A stretch of DNA of 64,000 nucleotides from positions 1,736,001-1,800,000 of the forward strand of contig OZ241916.1 in the NCBI GenBank assembly GCA_965203865.1. The letters are read 5' to 3'. The stretch's first letter is position 1, and the number at the start of each line of letters is the position of its first letter. Below the pieces are notes generated by a model. The model was given only the letters and a program-made list of their open reading frames with translations. It searched no databases and had not been told where the DNA came from. Source of the DNA: G965200765 sp965203865 (lineage in GTDB: Bacteria > Pseudomonadota > Gammaproteobacteria > Arenicellales > JAJDZL01). The translations under genes were made by a program, and so were the position numbers. Shown one piece after another: positions 36,214 to 45,836 of this stretch.

Positions 36214-38835
36214 TCAGACATCCTCATCAGTCTCAGAATCTACGTATTCTTCGGTCACAGGGTCCCACCATGCCGAGTCCCAATTCTCAGCTCCCTCCTG
36301 ATGCTGAATCATAGATGCTGGCACCCAACGTTTTGTTTGTTGCCTCCCCGGTTTTCCCATGTATTCAATTTGATACATCAAATTCCCATCCATAATAGTG
36401 GGCTGTATGACCTTTACCTCTTCTCCTACAAGCCCGGTTCTCGTATAGCACACATGCGACCCGGGCTTGAATACTCGAAACTCGTCGGTAGGACCGTTTT
36501 GTTCAATTTCATCGCTGATTAAATCACCAGTAAAACTTGACACCTCTTCTTGAATTCGTAATACATCCTGTTCTTTAAGTTGAAACTCGTCGGTGTCACA
36601 CTCTAATTTCAATGACTCAAGTATTCGAGTCATTATATGTTCGAAATTTAGGAATAATCGTTCCGTCAATCGTAAACTTCCATACGTTTCATCATACACA
36701 ACCACACACCCCTGTCGTCGTACATCAAAGTTAATACTTTGTACTGATATATTAGTGGCGTGAGAATTAATATCTTGCAACGAAACACTGTATTCCCGTG
36801 CAAATACATCAAGTAGCTTTTCAGCGAACAAAACCTTGGTTTTCCCTTTGAAACAATCTATATCCAGATAAAGCAAAACGCCTGTTGTATGAAACATTCG
36901 AGAGCGTGGAGCCATATTAGAATTCTTCTCCTGGAGTTCTGTGTAGAGATAGTTCTGCCCAGTATTCTTGTACTTGTATCCGACCACTCTTTCTGTAACT
37001 GACATTTGACACTCGGCAAGAAATCCATTCTCGCCACTCTTAAAATGGCCTTTCTGGAGACCCGACGATATAATTCTTGTATTGACCCAAGTAGTTATTG
37101 TAGGCTGAGTTAGATTGTGTGGTTGACATTGTTTTACAATAATTGCTGGTTCCAAACCGGTATACCAAGCATTGACTTTATACGCATTAGCCATGTGTAA
37201 ATATGTTGCTCCAGGGTAGCATTCGCGAAGTGCTTGCAACTGTGTTACTTCTCCAATACTTTGAGTGCCTTTGTGAGTTTTAATACTATAGTTTACTTCC
37301 CCTATATTGCGTAACGGGTAGCCATAATGAGGTTGGTCGCCGCCCATATTTGCTATTACATCAAATTCTACCGGCCTGCTTCCGCCAGGTTTAGCTGCCG
37401 AGTGAGCATCTTTAAAACCATCCGGCCAAACTACACCTGATGGTGTATTTTTAGATGCGCCAATCAATTCAAGTTCAAAAGTTAAACATCGACCGTGAGC
37501 AAACTGCATGAAGCGATTCTCAAGATATAGGTAAGATGGCTCCACAGACATTTCATGGTACTCTTGAAATGAAGTTCCATACGCTTGGAACGCTGAATGA
37601 GGGGCGATAACAATAAATATTCCAGGCCCACTTCTCCCGACTCGCCCAATTCGCTGTAGATAAGCTTTGCGGGTGTTGGGGACACCAAGATTCAAACCAA
37701 CCTGAAGATGCGGAATATCAATTCCCAATTCCAGTGCAGAAGTAGAAACGATGCCACGAAGATTACCATTTCGCAATCTTTTCTCAATTTTTTTACGTGC
37801 TGACTCTTCATAACCCGCTCGATACGGAAGCACATCAGCATCTTCTATCAATTCATCATCTGACTTACCAAGGGATAAATTTTCGTTACTTTCTATTGCT
37901 AAACTTTCCACCTTCTTTCTTGAGTCAATGAAAGTGATAAATCCTCCTTCAACACCATTTGCCAGTAAATGCTTTTGAATTAATTTTGCGACTTTATATT
38001 CTTCATGCATGGGACATGCAATATGCGCTACGATTCTATCGTATCTTTTTGCGCCATCGGAATTGTGGTCAACCACAGAAAATTCTAATCCAGTAAGCTT
38101 CTTCATGTGGTCTCTGGGATTTTCTATAGTCGCAGAAGTAGCAACGAATTGTATTTGCTGTTTATTTTTATCATTTGAAAGAAAATGATTCCGAGCGCAT
38201 ATCAACCGACGTATTAGAAAAGCGAAATTACTTCCGAATACACCTTCAAGAGAGTGGGCTTCATCCATTACAATTATTGAAAGAGAACTTACAAACTCCT
38301 TAACAACTGATAAGGCTAAGCGTGACATTAGCCAAGCATGGCACACATCCGGTGTCATCACAACAATATTGGAATTTTTAAGTATTTCCTCGCGCTCTCT
38401 AACCGGAATTGAACCATCAATCCGTCCAACAGCACTGCTATCAAGCTTTAGTGAGCGCGCCATTTTTTGCCAATCACTAACTTGGTCACTTGCAAGTGCC
38501 TTAAGCGGATAAAACACTAATATTCGCTTTTGTGGTTCCAGCATCACTTTATGAAATGCTAGTGCTCTGAAGATCAAACTCTTTCCTGATGCAGTACCTG
38601 TCGATATAATTACATTCTCCACTTTTCCGAGCGCTTTAAGAGCTTCTGCTTGATGTGCCCACAGTTTTTTTTCACCATCAATAGTTTCCACTTGCTCCCG
38701 AAGATAAATCCCAATACGAGAATCAAACAGAAATCTGGGTATTTGGGAGTATTTTGCAGCTTTTCCAGGCAACTCAAACTGCTCAACTACCGATAAATCG
38801 TCACTCTGAAGAAAAGTTTTTAAGGCGTTATACAT
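36214..38835 (-). CDS. DEAD/DEAH-box helicase of YprA/MrfA-like type
   Basis: 873 residues. Motif Q region LWAHQAEALKAL; Walker A TGTASGKS at 79-86; DEAH in VMDEAHSLEG; SAT in VATSATIENP; VSTSALELGIDIPHL; and motif VI QRIGRVGRSG. This order matches the YprA/MrfA DNA-repair helicases. However, the four-Cys cluster that ends MrfA is absent, and a C-terminal region with GSHVCYTRTGLVGEEVKVI and KRWVPASMI replaces it. The ribosome site GGAAAG precedes the ATG. No nuclease or methylase partner adjoins it on its strand; it lies between RloAB and AbiE. It may be a solitary defence helicase or half of a broken system. Confidence 0.75.
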   Translation of the reverse strand: MYNALKTFLQSDDLSVVEQFELPGKAAKYSQIPRFLFDSRIGIYLREQVETIDGEKKLWAHQAEALKALGKVENVIISTGTASGKSLIFRALAFHKVMLEPQKRILVFYPLKALASDQVSDWQKMARSLKLDSSAVGRIDGSIPVREREEILKNSNIVVMTPDVCHAWLMSRLALSVVKEFVSSLSIIVMDEAHSLEGVFGSNFAFLIRRLICARNHFLSNDKNKQQIQFVATSATIENPRDHMKKLTGLEFSVVDHNSDGAKRYDRIVAHIACPMHEEYKVAKLIQKHLLANGVEGGFITFIDSRKKVESLAIESNENLSLGKSDDELIEDADVLPYRAGYEESARKKIEKRLRNGNLRGIVSTSALELGIDIPHLQVGLNLGVPNTRKAYLQRIGRVGRSGPGIFIVIAPHSAFQAYGTSFQEYHEMSVEPSYLYLENRFMQFAHGRCLTFELELIGASKNTPSGVVWPDGFKDAHSAAKPGGSRPVEFDVIANMGGDQPHYGYPLRNIGEVNYSIKTHKGTQSIGEVTQLQALRECYPGATYLHMANAYKVNAWYTGLEPAIIVKQCQPHNLTQPTITTWVNTRIISSGLQKGHFKSGENGFLAECQMSVTERVVGYKYKNTGQNYLYTELQEKNSNMAPRSRMFHTTGVLLYLDIDCFKGKTKVLFAEKLLDVFAREYSVSLQDINSHATNISVQSINFDVRRQGCVVVYDETYGSLRLTERLFLNFEHIMTRILESLKLECDTDEFQLKEQDVLRIQEEVSSFTGDLISDEIEQNGPTDEFRVFKPGSHVCYTRTGLVGEEVKVIQPTIMDGNLMYQIEYMGKPGRQQTKRWVPASMIQHQEGAENWDSAWWDPVTEEYVDSETDEDV

Positions 38836-39110
38836 ATGCTTATCTTTCCAACTTTAGAGATTTTGTAGATATACAGATTGTAATATAAAACAGGAATTAG
38901 CCTGAAGATATTTGGGCAAGATTCGCTGAACGGTAGCGTATTAAGGATTTAAATACATTTCCGGATTTTCTTTTGGCTGTACTTTTTAGCTGTGTATTGC
39001 TTTTCGTGAAATCGCAATATTTTACCTATCCATAGTTAATGCTGTCTCGCTTTGATTTTGTTTCAAACCAGAAGATTAGCGAACTATCACTATACGCACT
39101 TGTTAACTTA

Positions 39111-40517
39111 TCACTCATTAATTGTCTCAATTAGATATCCCATTCTGCTAGTGCATAGCTTTCCATCAGGTGCCTTGTGTTTGCGAATTTCACCGGAAGC
39201 AATACTTCTGCGAAATTGTTTCGTACAAAAACCGCATTGATAAATGTAGGCAATTTGACCGTTCTCTGAATCAAGACTTTTCCCGCTAATATTCAGTAAC
39301 TCTCGGTAAAATTTTTGCGTTTTCTTTATATATGTCGGTCCTTTAGGAACAAGTTGGATTTCAAATCGCGGAGAAAAGTTCTCGTTAGTTATAAATGCTT
39401 CTTGAATTTGGTCTACATTGAATAAACGGAGGGTTTCTTGTTTAACACTCCAGGCATAGAGAATATATTCATCCTCCTGTGTCTTTCTCAATGAATAAGG
39501 TTCGATTCGTTGAACTGTATCATCAAATCTTAAATCTACGCATATCCAATTCGTTGCTGCAAAGCGAATTTTTTCAATATTTTCCATGACTTTCTTTTGC
39601 AATGGCAAATTTAAAGTAATATCTCGAACAATACTATCCCCCTGAGTTAAATTAATAGATTGATTTTGTAGCAGTTTTTTGTTTTCATGAAGCCATGTAA
39701 AAAAATCATTCAAAGTATTCCAGTAATAGTCCACTGGGGGCACGAACTGGAGTTGTCGTTTCAGCATTGGAACCCATCTATTTTCAAGATGCTCACAGTT
39801 CGCTTCAACATCCTTGTACCTTGGGGGTTGAATATTTTTGAACTCACACTTTTTGACAAGCACATCTAACAAAGCGGTTGCTGAAGGTCGCGCTTCAGAA
39901 TTTCGAAATAAACTTACAATATCGTACAAGTCGCGCGGACTGCTACGTTCAGCCAATGCTCTAATCTTTTCTGCCAATGCTTCCAGATAACTGTATGCCA
40001 GCACCTCAAAACCACTTTCTGGACGATCACTATAGAAATGTACTACTGGCATTCTGGCAGGGGGCAGTACTACAGTCTCAGAAGCAGTAATATCAAGCTT
40101 CAAGCGCGGAAAATCCCCATATCTTGGCGATACCGGACCGCGATAAATCAACTTTGCTTGGCAGCTTTTATTTCCTCTTGGATTCTCGTATATATCGAAT
40201 AATTGCGAATCAACCGTGATTTCAATTCTTGATTGTTGGTATATCCACTTTGAAATATCACTAAATGCACGAGTTAAGAAATCTCTGCTTAATTGATATT
40301 CTTCACGAAGCGTAAAGTCTAAATCCTCAGAAAACCGATAAGTTTCGAAATAACATTTCCTTAGACATGTGCCACCCTTGAATATCCAATTCCCAGACAT
40401 CTCGGAATGATACGAAATTCCTGCCAAAACCCAGCCAAGCACATAGTCTTTCTCGATGATGTGCGGGTGAATTCCGTACAAATCCGAAATTCTATTAATT
40501 TCTTGTTTGGTTATCAT
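39111..40517 (-). CDS. abiEii: AbiEii-like nucleotidyltransferase toxin with a Cys-rich C-terminal extension
   Basis: 468 residues. The nucleotidyltransferase core is at the N-terminus: WIFKGGTCLRKCYFETYRFSEDLDFTL, with GGT (48-50) and Asp65/Asp67. AEKIRALAERSSPRDLYDI near 190 is another AbiEii/AbiGii signature. AbiEii toxins transfer nucleotides, and relatives block tRNA acceptor ends. This one is longer than the usual ~300 residues: the tail has YQCGFCTKQF...HKAPDGKLCTS (residues ~425-455), a C-x2-C...H...C set that may bind zinc. It overlaps the antitoxin gene by 4 nt. Confidence 0.85.
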   Translation of the reverse strand: MITKQEINRISDLYGIHPHIIEKDYVLGWVLAGISYHSEMSGNWIFKGGTCLRKCYFETYRFSEDLDFTLREEYQLSRDFLTRAFSDISKWIYQQSRIEITVDSQLFDIYENPRGNKSCQAKLIYRGPVSPRYGDFPRLKLDITASETVVLPPARMPVVHFYSDRPESGFEVLAYSYLEALAEKIRALAERSSPRDLYDIVSLFRNSEARPSATALLDVLVKKCEFKNIQPPRYKDVEANCEHLENRWVPMLKRQLQFVPPVDYYWNTLNDFFTWLHENKKLLQNQSINLTQGDSIVRDITLNLPLQKKVMENIEKIRFAATNWICVDLRFDDTVQRIEPYSLRKTQEDEYILYAWSVKQETLRLFNVDQIQEAFITNENFSPRFEIQLVPKGPTYIKKTQKFYRELLNISGKSLDSENGQIAYIYQCGFCTKQFRRSIASGEIRKHKAPDGKLCTSRMGYLIETINE

Positions 40518-41323
40518 GGTGTAATGTGCTTATGAAACGATTCCGGCACCCGAAGATTCCAGCGAGTAATCAAGCGACTGCAATTGTCAACTGTGGTTAA
40601 TTTTGCATGCCCCTTGGTTAACCGCAATTTACAAGCGTTGATTAGTTCGTTTCCAGCTTGTGTACATTCCGCCAGATATCCGAGTCGTTTGAACAAGGCA
40701 CCATTGCCAATTCGTTCTGCATACTGAATTAGTTTGTCTATATCTTTATCGCTTTTCTTCAAATACTCTTTGAAGCAATCAGCCACATGCCATATTCCAC
40801 CATTGATATACGGTTCCGACAGCATATCCAAAATTGTTCTGTGCATGTCTGAAATGGCAACTCTGGTCTGTTCGCGCCAAATAATCTCTGTGCCAAACAT
40901 TTTATCTTCTCTCATGTGAGCCAAAGAAAAATACGCACCAGGTTGGTAATTTTCCTCTGAGGTGAATCTACGAGCGGTATATACTCTAATCTCGCGAAAC
41001 ATCTGGTCCGTAAAATCCCAATACTCTGAACCTGTAAATCCACCAATATAAGCAGGAGAAAACTTTACCGGGACCAGTATCCATGGATCGCAAACGGCAA
41101 TTCTGCATTCTTGAAGTTGTAGTTCAACAAGAAAGTATGCACCGGGAGCAACGCGACGCACCCAACCTTGCGAAGCCCATCTTGAAAGCATTTTTGCCGA
41201 TTGCATGTGGGAAATTTCCAACTCATGCGCAACATCATCAATTGTCACAACATCCTTTCCAAGTGCTGCCAATCTGATGAGTCTTTTCCTGCCAACCGGA
41301 ATTTTTAAATCTAGTTCATCCAT
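40514..41323 (-). CDS. abiEi: AbiEi-like antitoxin and autorepressor
   Basis: 269 residues from the ATG at 41323. The frame could begin at 41356, but that ATG lies upstream of the predicted -10. A winged helix occupies residues ~12-66 (RLIRLAALGKDVVTIDDVAHELEISHMQSAKMLSRWASQGWVRRVAPGAYFLVEL), followed by the AbiEi antitoxin domain (WILVPVKFSPAYIGGFTGSEYWDF). AbiEi proteins neutralise AbiEii and repress their own promoter through inverted repeats; a 12-bp palindrome sits just upstream. It overlaps abiEii by ATGA, keeping the pair translationally coupled. Confidence 0.8.
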   Translation of the reverse strand: MDELDLKIPVGRKRLIRLAALGKDVVTIDDVAHELEISHMQSAKMLSRWASQGWVRRVAPGAYFLVELQLQECRIAVCDPWILVPVKFSPAYIGGFTGSEYWDFTDQMFREIRVYTARRFTSEENYQPGAYFSLAHMREDKMFGTEIIWREQTRVAISDMHRTILDMLSEPYINGGIWHVADCFKEYLKKSDKDIDKLIQYAERIGNGALFKRLGYLAECTQAGNELINACKLRLTKGHAKLTTVDNCSRLITRWNLRVPESFHKHITP

Positions 41324-41330
41324 ATTAAAT

Positions 41331-41379
41331 AGTATAGCAAATATACAAATTATCATTAATTATGCGAATAATTTGTATA
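41331..41379 (-). promoter_or_regulatory. abiE promoter and palindromic operator
   Basis: Perfect 12-bp inverted arms at 41342-41353 and 41368-41379 (TATACAAATTAT/ATAATTTGTATA), 14 bp apart. On the minus strand TGCTATACT (extended -10) follows at 41339-41331, so the predicted transcript would begin at or within a base or two of the abiEi ATG: a leaderless mRNA. The operator overlaps the -35/-10 spacer and the upstream flank. Confidence 0.65.
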
Positions 41380-41478
41380 ATTATATAGCATTTTGATATA
41401 AGCCATTACTTATTATTCATGATAATCAAGAATAAAAAGTGTATTTTTATACTATTGCATTACACTAAATAATACAAC

Positions 41479-42290
41479 ATGATTCAGCTTTATCTAATTG
41501 GGTATCTGAACTTCTCGCTTCCGGGAGGTGCGTTTTTACAAGCAACGAAGCAATTCAGGATCTGGGGATTGGAAGAGGCTCTTTTCTGGATGCAGCTGAA
41601 AGACTCCAAAGGAAACGACATTTATTCAGCCCCAAGCAAGGATTTTATGTAATAGTTCCTCCGCGATTTTTATCTTGGGGTGCACCACCGCCATCTTACT
41701 ACATCAATGATTTGATGGGATTCAAATACTGCCCCTACTATGTAGGGCTTTTAAAAGCCGCTGCATTACATGGTGCGACTCATCAAGCAGTAATGGAATT
41801 TCAGGTAATGGTTGGAAAGCGTATCTCAAAAATTCACGCAGAACGGTCCATTATTGCTTTTTATTTCAGTAAGAATATTAGCAATGTAACCCGCGGCATT
41901 CAGCTACGTAAAACCCCTACTGGATACATGAAGATTTCTTCGCCGGAACTGACTGCATTGGATTTGGTACGGTATCCCAACGGCACTGCCGGATCAGATA
42001 ATTTGGCAACAGTACTGAAAGACTTGGGACCTTCTCTCAACGCCCAAAAGCTTGCTGAATTGTCAAAATCCTTTGAGCGGACAGTTACTCAGCGATTGGG
42101 ATACTTGCTTGATTATTTGGGATATGAAAACCAAACAGCCCTTTTGCATAAAGAGATATCCAGTTCTCAATTTAACTGGGTTGAATTAACACCTTTGCGC
42201 TCGTCCTATGCTGACCTTCTGATACCACCAGTGGAGAGAGATAAAAAGTGGCGGATTATAGTGAGGTCCCACCCCGACCCGGATTTCTAA
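41479..42290 (+). pseudogene. Second AbiEi-like antitoxin, frameshifted just after its start
   Basis: The clean frame runs from before 41481 to 42290: DSALSNWVSELLASGRCVFTSNEAIQDLG...KRHLFSPKQGFYVIVPPRFLSWG...YYVGLLKAAALHGATHQAVMEFQV. This is the full AbiEi_1 architecture: N-terminal winged helix, then antitoxin core, ending VRSHPDPDF. The only ATG in the right place (41479) is out of frame by one base, so the annotated part starts late at TTG 41712 and would lack the DNA-binding domain. It is followed at once by a stub of its toxin gene. Confidence 0.8.
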
Positions 42291-42291
42291 C

Positions 42292-42336
42292 ATGATTTCA
42301 CTATCCTGTATTGATAAATGTTTGAATTACGCGTAA
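42292..42336 (+). pseudogene. 14-codon stub of an abiEii toxin gene
   Basis: ATG one base after the antitoxin stop, reading MISLSCIDKCLNYA then TAA. The first residues match AbiEii starts of the form MI(P/S)..(C/Y)I. Nothing homologous follows, so the toxin was deleted. The region to 42424 has an imperfect hairpin (about 42358-42399) that may serve the converging genes. Confidence 0.5.
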
Positions 42337-42424
42337 TAATTTTGTGGTCACTTCTGCCCTTTTTGGCCCATCTATCGGAGAATTTCAGATAGCCAAAATT
42401 TTCATTTTGTACTGGTACAGAACA

Positions 42425-43225
42425 TTAAAATGTTGAATTTGCGGACAAAAATGCAAGCAATGATTTGTTGAACATATCGGCTTGCTCAACATTGGAAAAG
42501 TGTGCAGCTCCCTCAATTACCTCCAAAGTAGAATCAGGAATCAGGTCGTGCATCACTCTTGATTCGCTAACAGGAGTTGCAGCATCCAAGGCACCCGCAA
42601 TAATGTGGGTAGGTACTTGAATATTCGCCAAATCTTCAAGGTAGTTCATATTGATAATTGCGTGGCAACATCCTAGGTATCCTGCTGCCGACATGTTCCG
42701 AATTTGCGATTTGATTTCTTCATATTCCGGCGTAGGCGGCATACTTCTGTATGTATCAGTGAACCATCTTTGCATAGCGGATTCCACCATGGCCTCCATT
42801 CCTTCTTTCTCGCATATCTCCACTCTGTTTTTCCAAACTGGCATCACCTGCTCGCGAACGACAGACATTGTATTGCACAAGCACAAGCTATTCAGTCGGT
42901 CAGAATGGCTTATCCCCAAGCCTTGACCAATCATTCCCCCCATGGACAAGCCTACCCAATGGACTTTCTCTATCTTCAGGCAATCCAGCAAGGCAACCAT
43001 GTCAGTCACCAAATCCTCCATTGAGTACTTCCCCTCTGGCGCAGACGAGCCGCCGTGCCCTCTCGTATCAACTCGCAGAACATGGAAATCCGGTTCAAGC
43101 ACAGGCAACTGACTTTTCCACATTATTCCACTTGACCCCAGCGAGTGACTGAATACTACAACTGGCCCATCTGGATTACCAGAGAATTCATAGTTAATTT
43201 CAATGTTGTTGGCTTTTATTTTCAT
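42425..43225 (-). CDS. Alpha/beta hydrolase, 3-oxoadipate enol-lactonase-like
   Basis: 266 residues. Oxyanion-hole segment FSHSLGSSGIMW, RVDTRGHGGSSAP, nucleophile elbow GLSMGGMIGQ, a late Asp in AGALDAATPV, and His in EGAAHFSNVEQ. The SLG...MW and DTRGHGGS pattern fits PcaD/enol-lactonases of the beta-ketoadipate route, but no other gene of that route is nearby, so the substrate is open. It faces a small membrane protein gene across 118 bp. Confidence 0.8.
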   Translation of the reverse strand: MKIKANNIEINYEFSGNPDGPVVVFSHSLGSSGIMWKSQLPVLEPDFHVLRVDTRGHGGSSAPEGKYSMEDLVTDMVALLDCLKIEKVHWVGLSMGGMIGQGLGISHSDRLNSLCLCNTMSVVREQVMPVWKNRVEICEKEGMEAMVESAMQRWFTDTYRSMPPTPEYEEIKSQIRNMSAAGYLGCCHAIINMNYLEDLANIQVPTHIIAGALDAATPVSESRVMHDLIPDSTLEVIEGAAHFSNVEQADMFNKSLLAFLSANSTF

Positions 43226-43343
43226 CGGACAAAAACAATTGGATATTCAAAAATATTGTGCAAACTTTTAGTTTACCAGTCCATAGAATCAAAATAGTGA
43301 AAAACTGATAACATTAAGTCGTCAGGATTGACAGAATTCAATT

Positions 43344-43751
43344 ATGCCAAGCGATAAATTTCAAATATCGAAACTAATTCAAAACCCCTTGTGGTTTTAT
43401 ACTACAGCAATTTTGTGGCTGCCTGTTGGAATCCCTCTGTATACACTCATCAGATTTGGGGGCTTTCCAACAGAGTTGTTCATCTGGATTTCCTTGCTTC
43501 CAGCGACGATTGGAGGTGTCCCGCTAGCACTGGCATTGCGCGCTATTTATCGAAAGAATTATTTCAAGACTGCCGGGATTTCTTTAGTCGTTTTGGCTCC
43601 GCTTACAGTATTAGGCGGAGTAGTGGGAGGGTTATTGGGACCAGTGGGAGTAGTCTTGTACCCGGCATTCTTTAGCTTGCCCGCTTGGATCGCCTATGGA
43701 ATTGTCTGCTTGCGGGAAAAGCTTAAACAAAGAAATACCCTATCTCCTTGA
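43344..43751 (+). CDS. Small integral membrane protein
   Basis: 135 residues with four hydrophobic stretches: PLWFYTTAILWLPVGIPLYTLI, LFIWISLLPATIGGVPLALALRAIY, AGISLVVLAPLTVLGGVVGGLLGPVGVVL and AFFSLPAWIAYGIVCL, ending in a basic tail (REKLKQRN). No family recognised. It probably stands alone; the next gene begins 238 bp away and that gap shows nothing convincing. Confidence 0.6.
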   Translation: MPSDKFQISKLIQNPLWFYTTAILWLPVGIPLYTLIRFGGFPTELFIWISLLPATIGGVPLALALRAIYRKNYFKTAGISLVVLAPLTVLGGVVGGLLGPVGVVLYPAFFSLPAWIAYGIVCLREKLKQRNTLSP

Positions 43752-43989
43752 TTCAAAGCTCCGCAGAATTCTGATCTGGAGAACGATGCGATGCACTGAA
43801 ATTTGCCAAATCACAAGCTTGAGTCAGGCATCCGGGAGTTTCCTGAATCAGCCAGTTGCTACACTGAATATCTACAAGCAATGGAAGGCATGTTCAAATT
43901 CCTATAAAATTTGATGTCTCATTATTTAAAATTGGAGTTTGATTCACTTGTACTGATTAAATTTCCAGATTTGGGAGTCTGCTTAAACC

Positions 43990-45174
43990 ATGACCTATAC
44001 AACGAACGCACAGGCAAATAACTGGAGTTATCCGACTTCCATTCGATTCGGACCAGGTCGGGTTGGCGAGCTCCCCGATATATGCAACGAATTGGCAGTG
44101 AAAAATCCGCTGCTTGTTACTGATCCGGGCATCGCTTCCCTTCCCATGGTGCAAAAATCCGTGGAACTATGCAAGTCCAAACTGAACGGTTGCGACGTGT
44201 ATTCCGATTTGCAGGGAAACCCTGTCAAGGAAAATGTGGACAAAGGGGTTGAACAATACAGAACCGGCAACCATGACGGAGTGATTGCATTTGGCGGCGG
44301 CAGTGCACTGGATGTAGGCAAGGCAATCGCATTAATGGCTTGGCAATCCAGGCCAATCTGGGATTTTGAAGATCGAGAAGACTGGTACAAGCGGGCAAAT
44401 GCTGATGCAATCGCCAAGATTATTGCGGTGCCAACTACATCGGGTACAGGTTCAGAAGTAGGAAGAGCTTCTGTTATCACAGACAACACCGACGAAACGA
44501 AGAAAATTATTTTCCACCCCCGAATGATGCCCGAATGCGTAGTTCTCGACCCAGAGGTCACCATGGGGCTGCCGGCACACCTGACTGCCGGCGTTGGCAT
44601 GGATGCACTTTCACACAATCTCGAAGCGTATTGCAGTCCGGTATTTCATCCATTGGCACAAGGAATTGCCACTGAAGGCATTCGATTGATTCGAGACTGG
44701 CTTCCCTTGGCTTGCAAAGACGGCGACAACCTGGAAGCTCGCGCCCAAATGCAGATTGCCTCTTCAATGGGAGCCGCTGCGTTCCAAAAAGGCCTCGGTG
44801 CCATGCACAGCTTGAGTCATCCCTGCGGCTCGGTGCTGAATACGCATCACGGTACAACGAACGCAGTAGTAATGCCGTACGTGCTGGAATTCAATGCTGC
44901 TGCGATTGAGGATAAGCTAATTACCCTGTCCAGACTGCTTGACCTGCCCTTTCCGTCAGTAGAAGCTTTCATTAGCTGGATCCTTGAGCTTAGGAGCGAA
45001 ATCGGAATACCGGATACGCTGGCTGATTTGGGTGTCGAACTGAATCTGGTTCCCAAGCTTGCGCATATGGCTTTGATTGATACGTCAACACCAACAAATC
45101 CGGTTGAAATGACATTGGAGGGTTTTGAAGAACTCTATGAGAATTGCATCAATGGAAAAATTGATGTTCAATGA
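43990..45174 (+). CDS. Iron-containing alcohol dehydrogenase
   Basis: 394 residues. RFGPGRVGELP, FGGGSALDVGKAIA (NAD(P)-binding), VPTTSGTGSEVGRASVI and the metal-binding region DALSHNLEAYCSP...GAMHSLSHPCG...NTHHGTTNAVVMP with the usual His and Asp ligands. It reduces or oxidises an alcohol/aldehyde pair with Fe2+ or another divalent metal. The end overlaps the start of the ChaC-like gene, so the two are co-transcribed. Substrate not predictable. Confidence 0.9.
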   Translation: MTYTTNAQANNWSYPTSIRFGPGRVGELPDICNELAVKNPLLVTDPGIASLPMVQKSVELCKSKLNGCDVYSDLQGNPVKENVDKGVEQYRTGNHDGVIAFGGGSALDVGKAIALMAWQSRPIWDFEDREDWYKRANADAIAKIIAVPTTSGTGSEVGRASVITDNTDETKKIIFHPRMMPECVVLDPEVTMGLPAHLTAGVGMDALSHNLEAYCSPVFHPLAQGIATEGIRLIRDWLPLACKDGDNLEARAQMQIASSMGAAAFQKGLGAMHSLSHPCGSVLNTHHGTTNAVVMPYVLEFNAAAIEDKLITLSRLLDLPFPSVEAFISWILELRSEIGIPDTLADLGVELNLVPKLAHMALIDTSTPTNPVEMTLEGFEELYENCINGKIDVQ

Positions 45175-45742
45175 CTTGCGCAAAGGCTGCCTGTACAAAG
45201 ACAACCTTCCCTTGCCGTGCGAGGATATCTGGATTTTCGGGTACGGTTCCCTCATGTGGGACCCCGGATTTCCTTTTGTAAAATCCATGCCGGCAAAAAT
45301 ATTCGGATATCACCGCTCTCTTTGCATTCGCTCCGTCCGGTATCGCGGAACTCCGGAAAGGCCCGGGTTGGTATTCGGTCTTGACCGCGGCGGGTCATGC
45401 AGGGGAATTGGATTCCTGGTTGCCCTTTCCGATCAGGCAGACGTTGTAGACTATTTAAAGAACCGTGAAATGATTAACAATGTATACAACGCAAGTTTCA
45501 AGCCAATAGTACTTGCAGATGGTCAAATAGCGAGCGCTTTAACTTTTATTGTCAGACGACAGCATCCCAGCTATGTAAAAAGTTTGACCGCTCGCCAAAG
45601 AGCGTTGATTGTAGCAAAAGCAGCAGGCCAAAAAGGGCTGAATCTGGACTATGTAAATTACGCCATGCGCAAACTGGACGCTATGGGGGTAAAAGATCGC
45701 GCATTGCTGGAGATTTGTAAAATCGCCACAAGTGAAAATTAA
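45125..45742 (+). CDS. ChaC-like glutathione-specific gamma-glutamylcyclotransferase
   Basis: Up to 205 residues. IWIFGYGSLMWDPGF, FGYHRSLCIRSVRYRGTPERPGLVFGL, CRGIGFLV and YLKNREM with the catalytic-type Glu define the ChaC family, which cleaves glutathione to 5-oxoproline and Cys-Gly. The start is uncertain: a TTG at 45125 lies just after GGAGGG, inside the dehydrogenase gene, with ATGs at 45137, 45152 and 45164 also in frame. The last two would leave little or no overlap with the upstream gene and keep the full domain. Confidence 0.85.
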   Translation: MKNSMRIASMEKLMFNDLRKGCLYKDNLPLPCEDIWIFGYGSLMWDPGFPFVKSMPAKIFGYHRSLCIRSVRYRGTPERPGLVFGLDRGGSCRGIGFLVALSDQADVVDYLKNREMINNVYNASFKPIVLADGQIASALTFIVRRQHPSYVKSLTARQRALIVAKAAGQKGLNLDYVNYAMRKLDAMGVKDRALLEICKIATSEN

Positions 45743-45836
45743 TACAAATTTCGTACAATAATTGTTGTCAGAAAATAATCCGCGTGCAACTTGTCTGCGC
45801 AGAGCGGAATTTTGAATCGGACAGATTTCTATATTC

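Noticed and set aside
41324..41356. Upstream start for AbiEi at 41356
   Set aside because: It would begin before the predicted -10 box, and its extra residues (MIICIFAILFN) are encoded by operator sequence.
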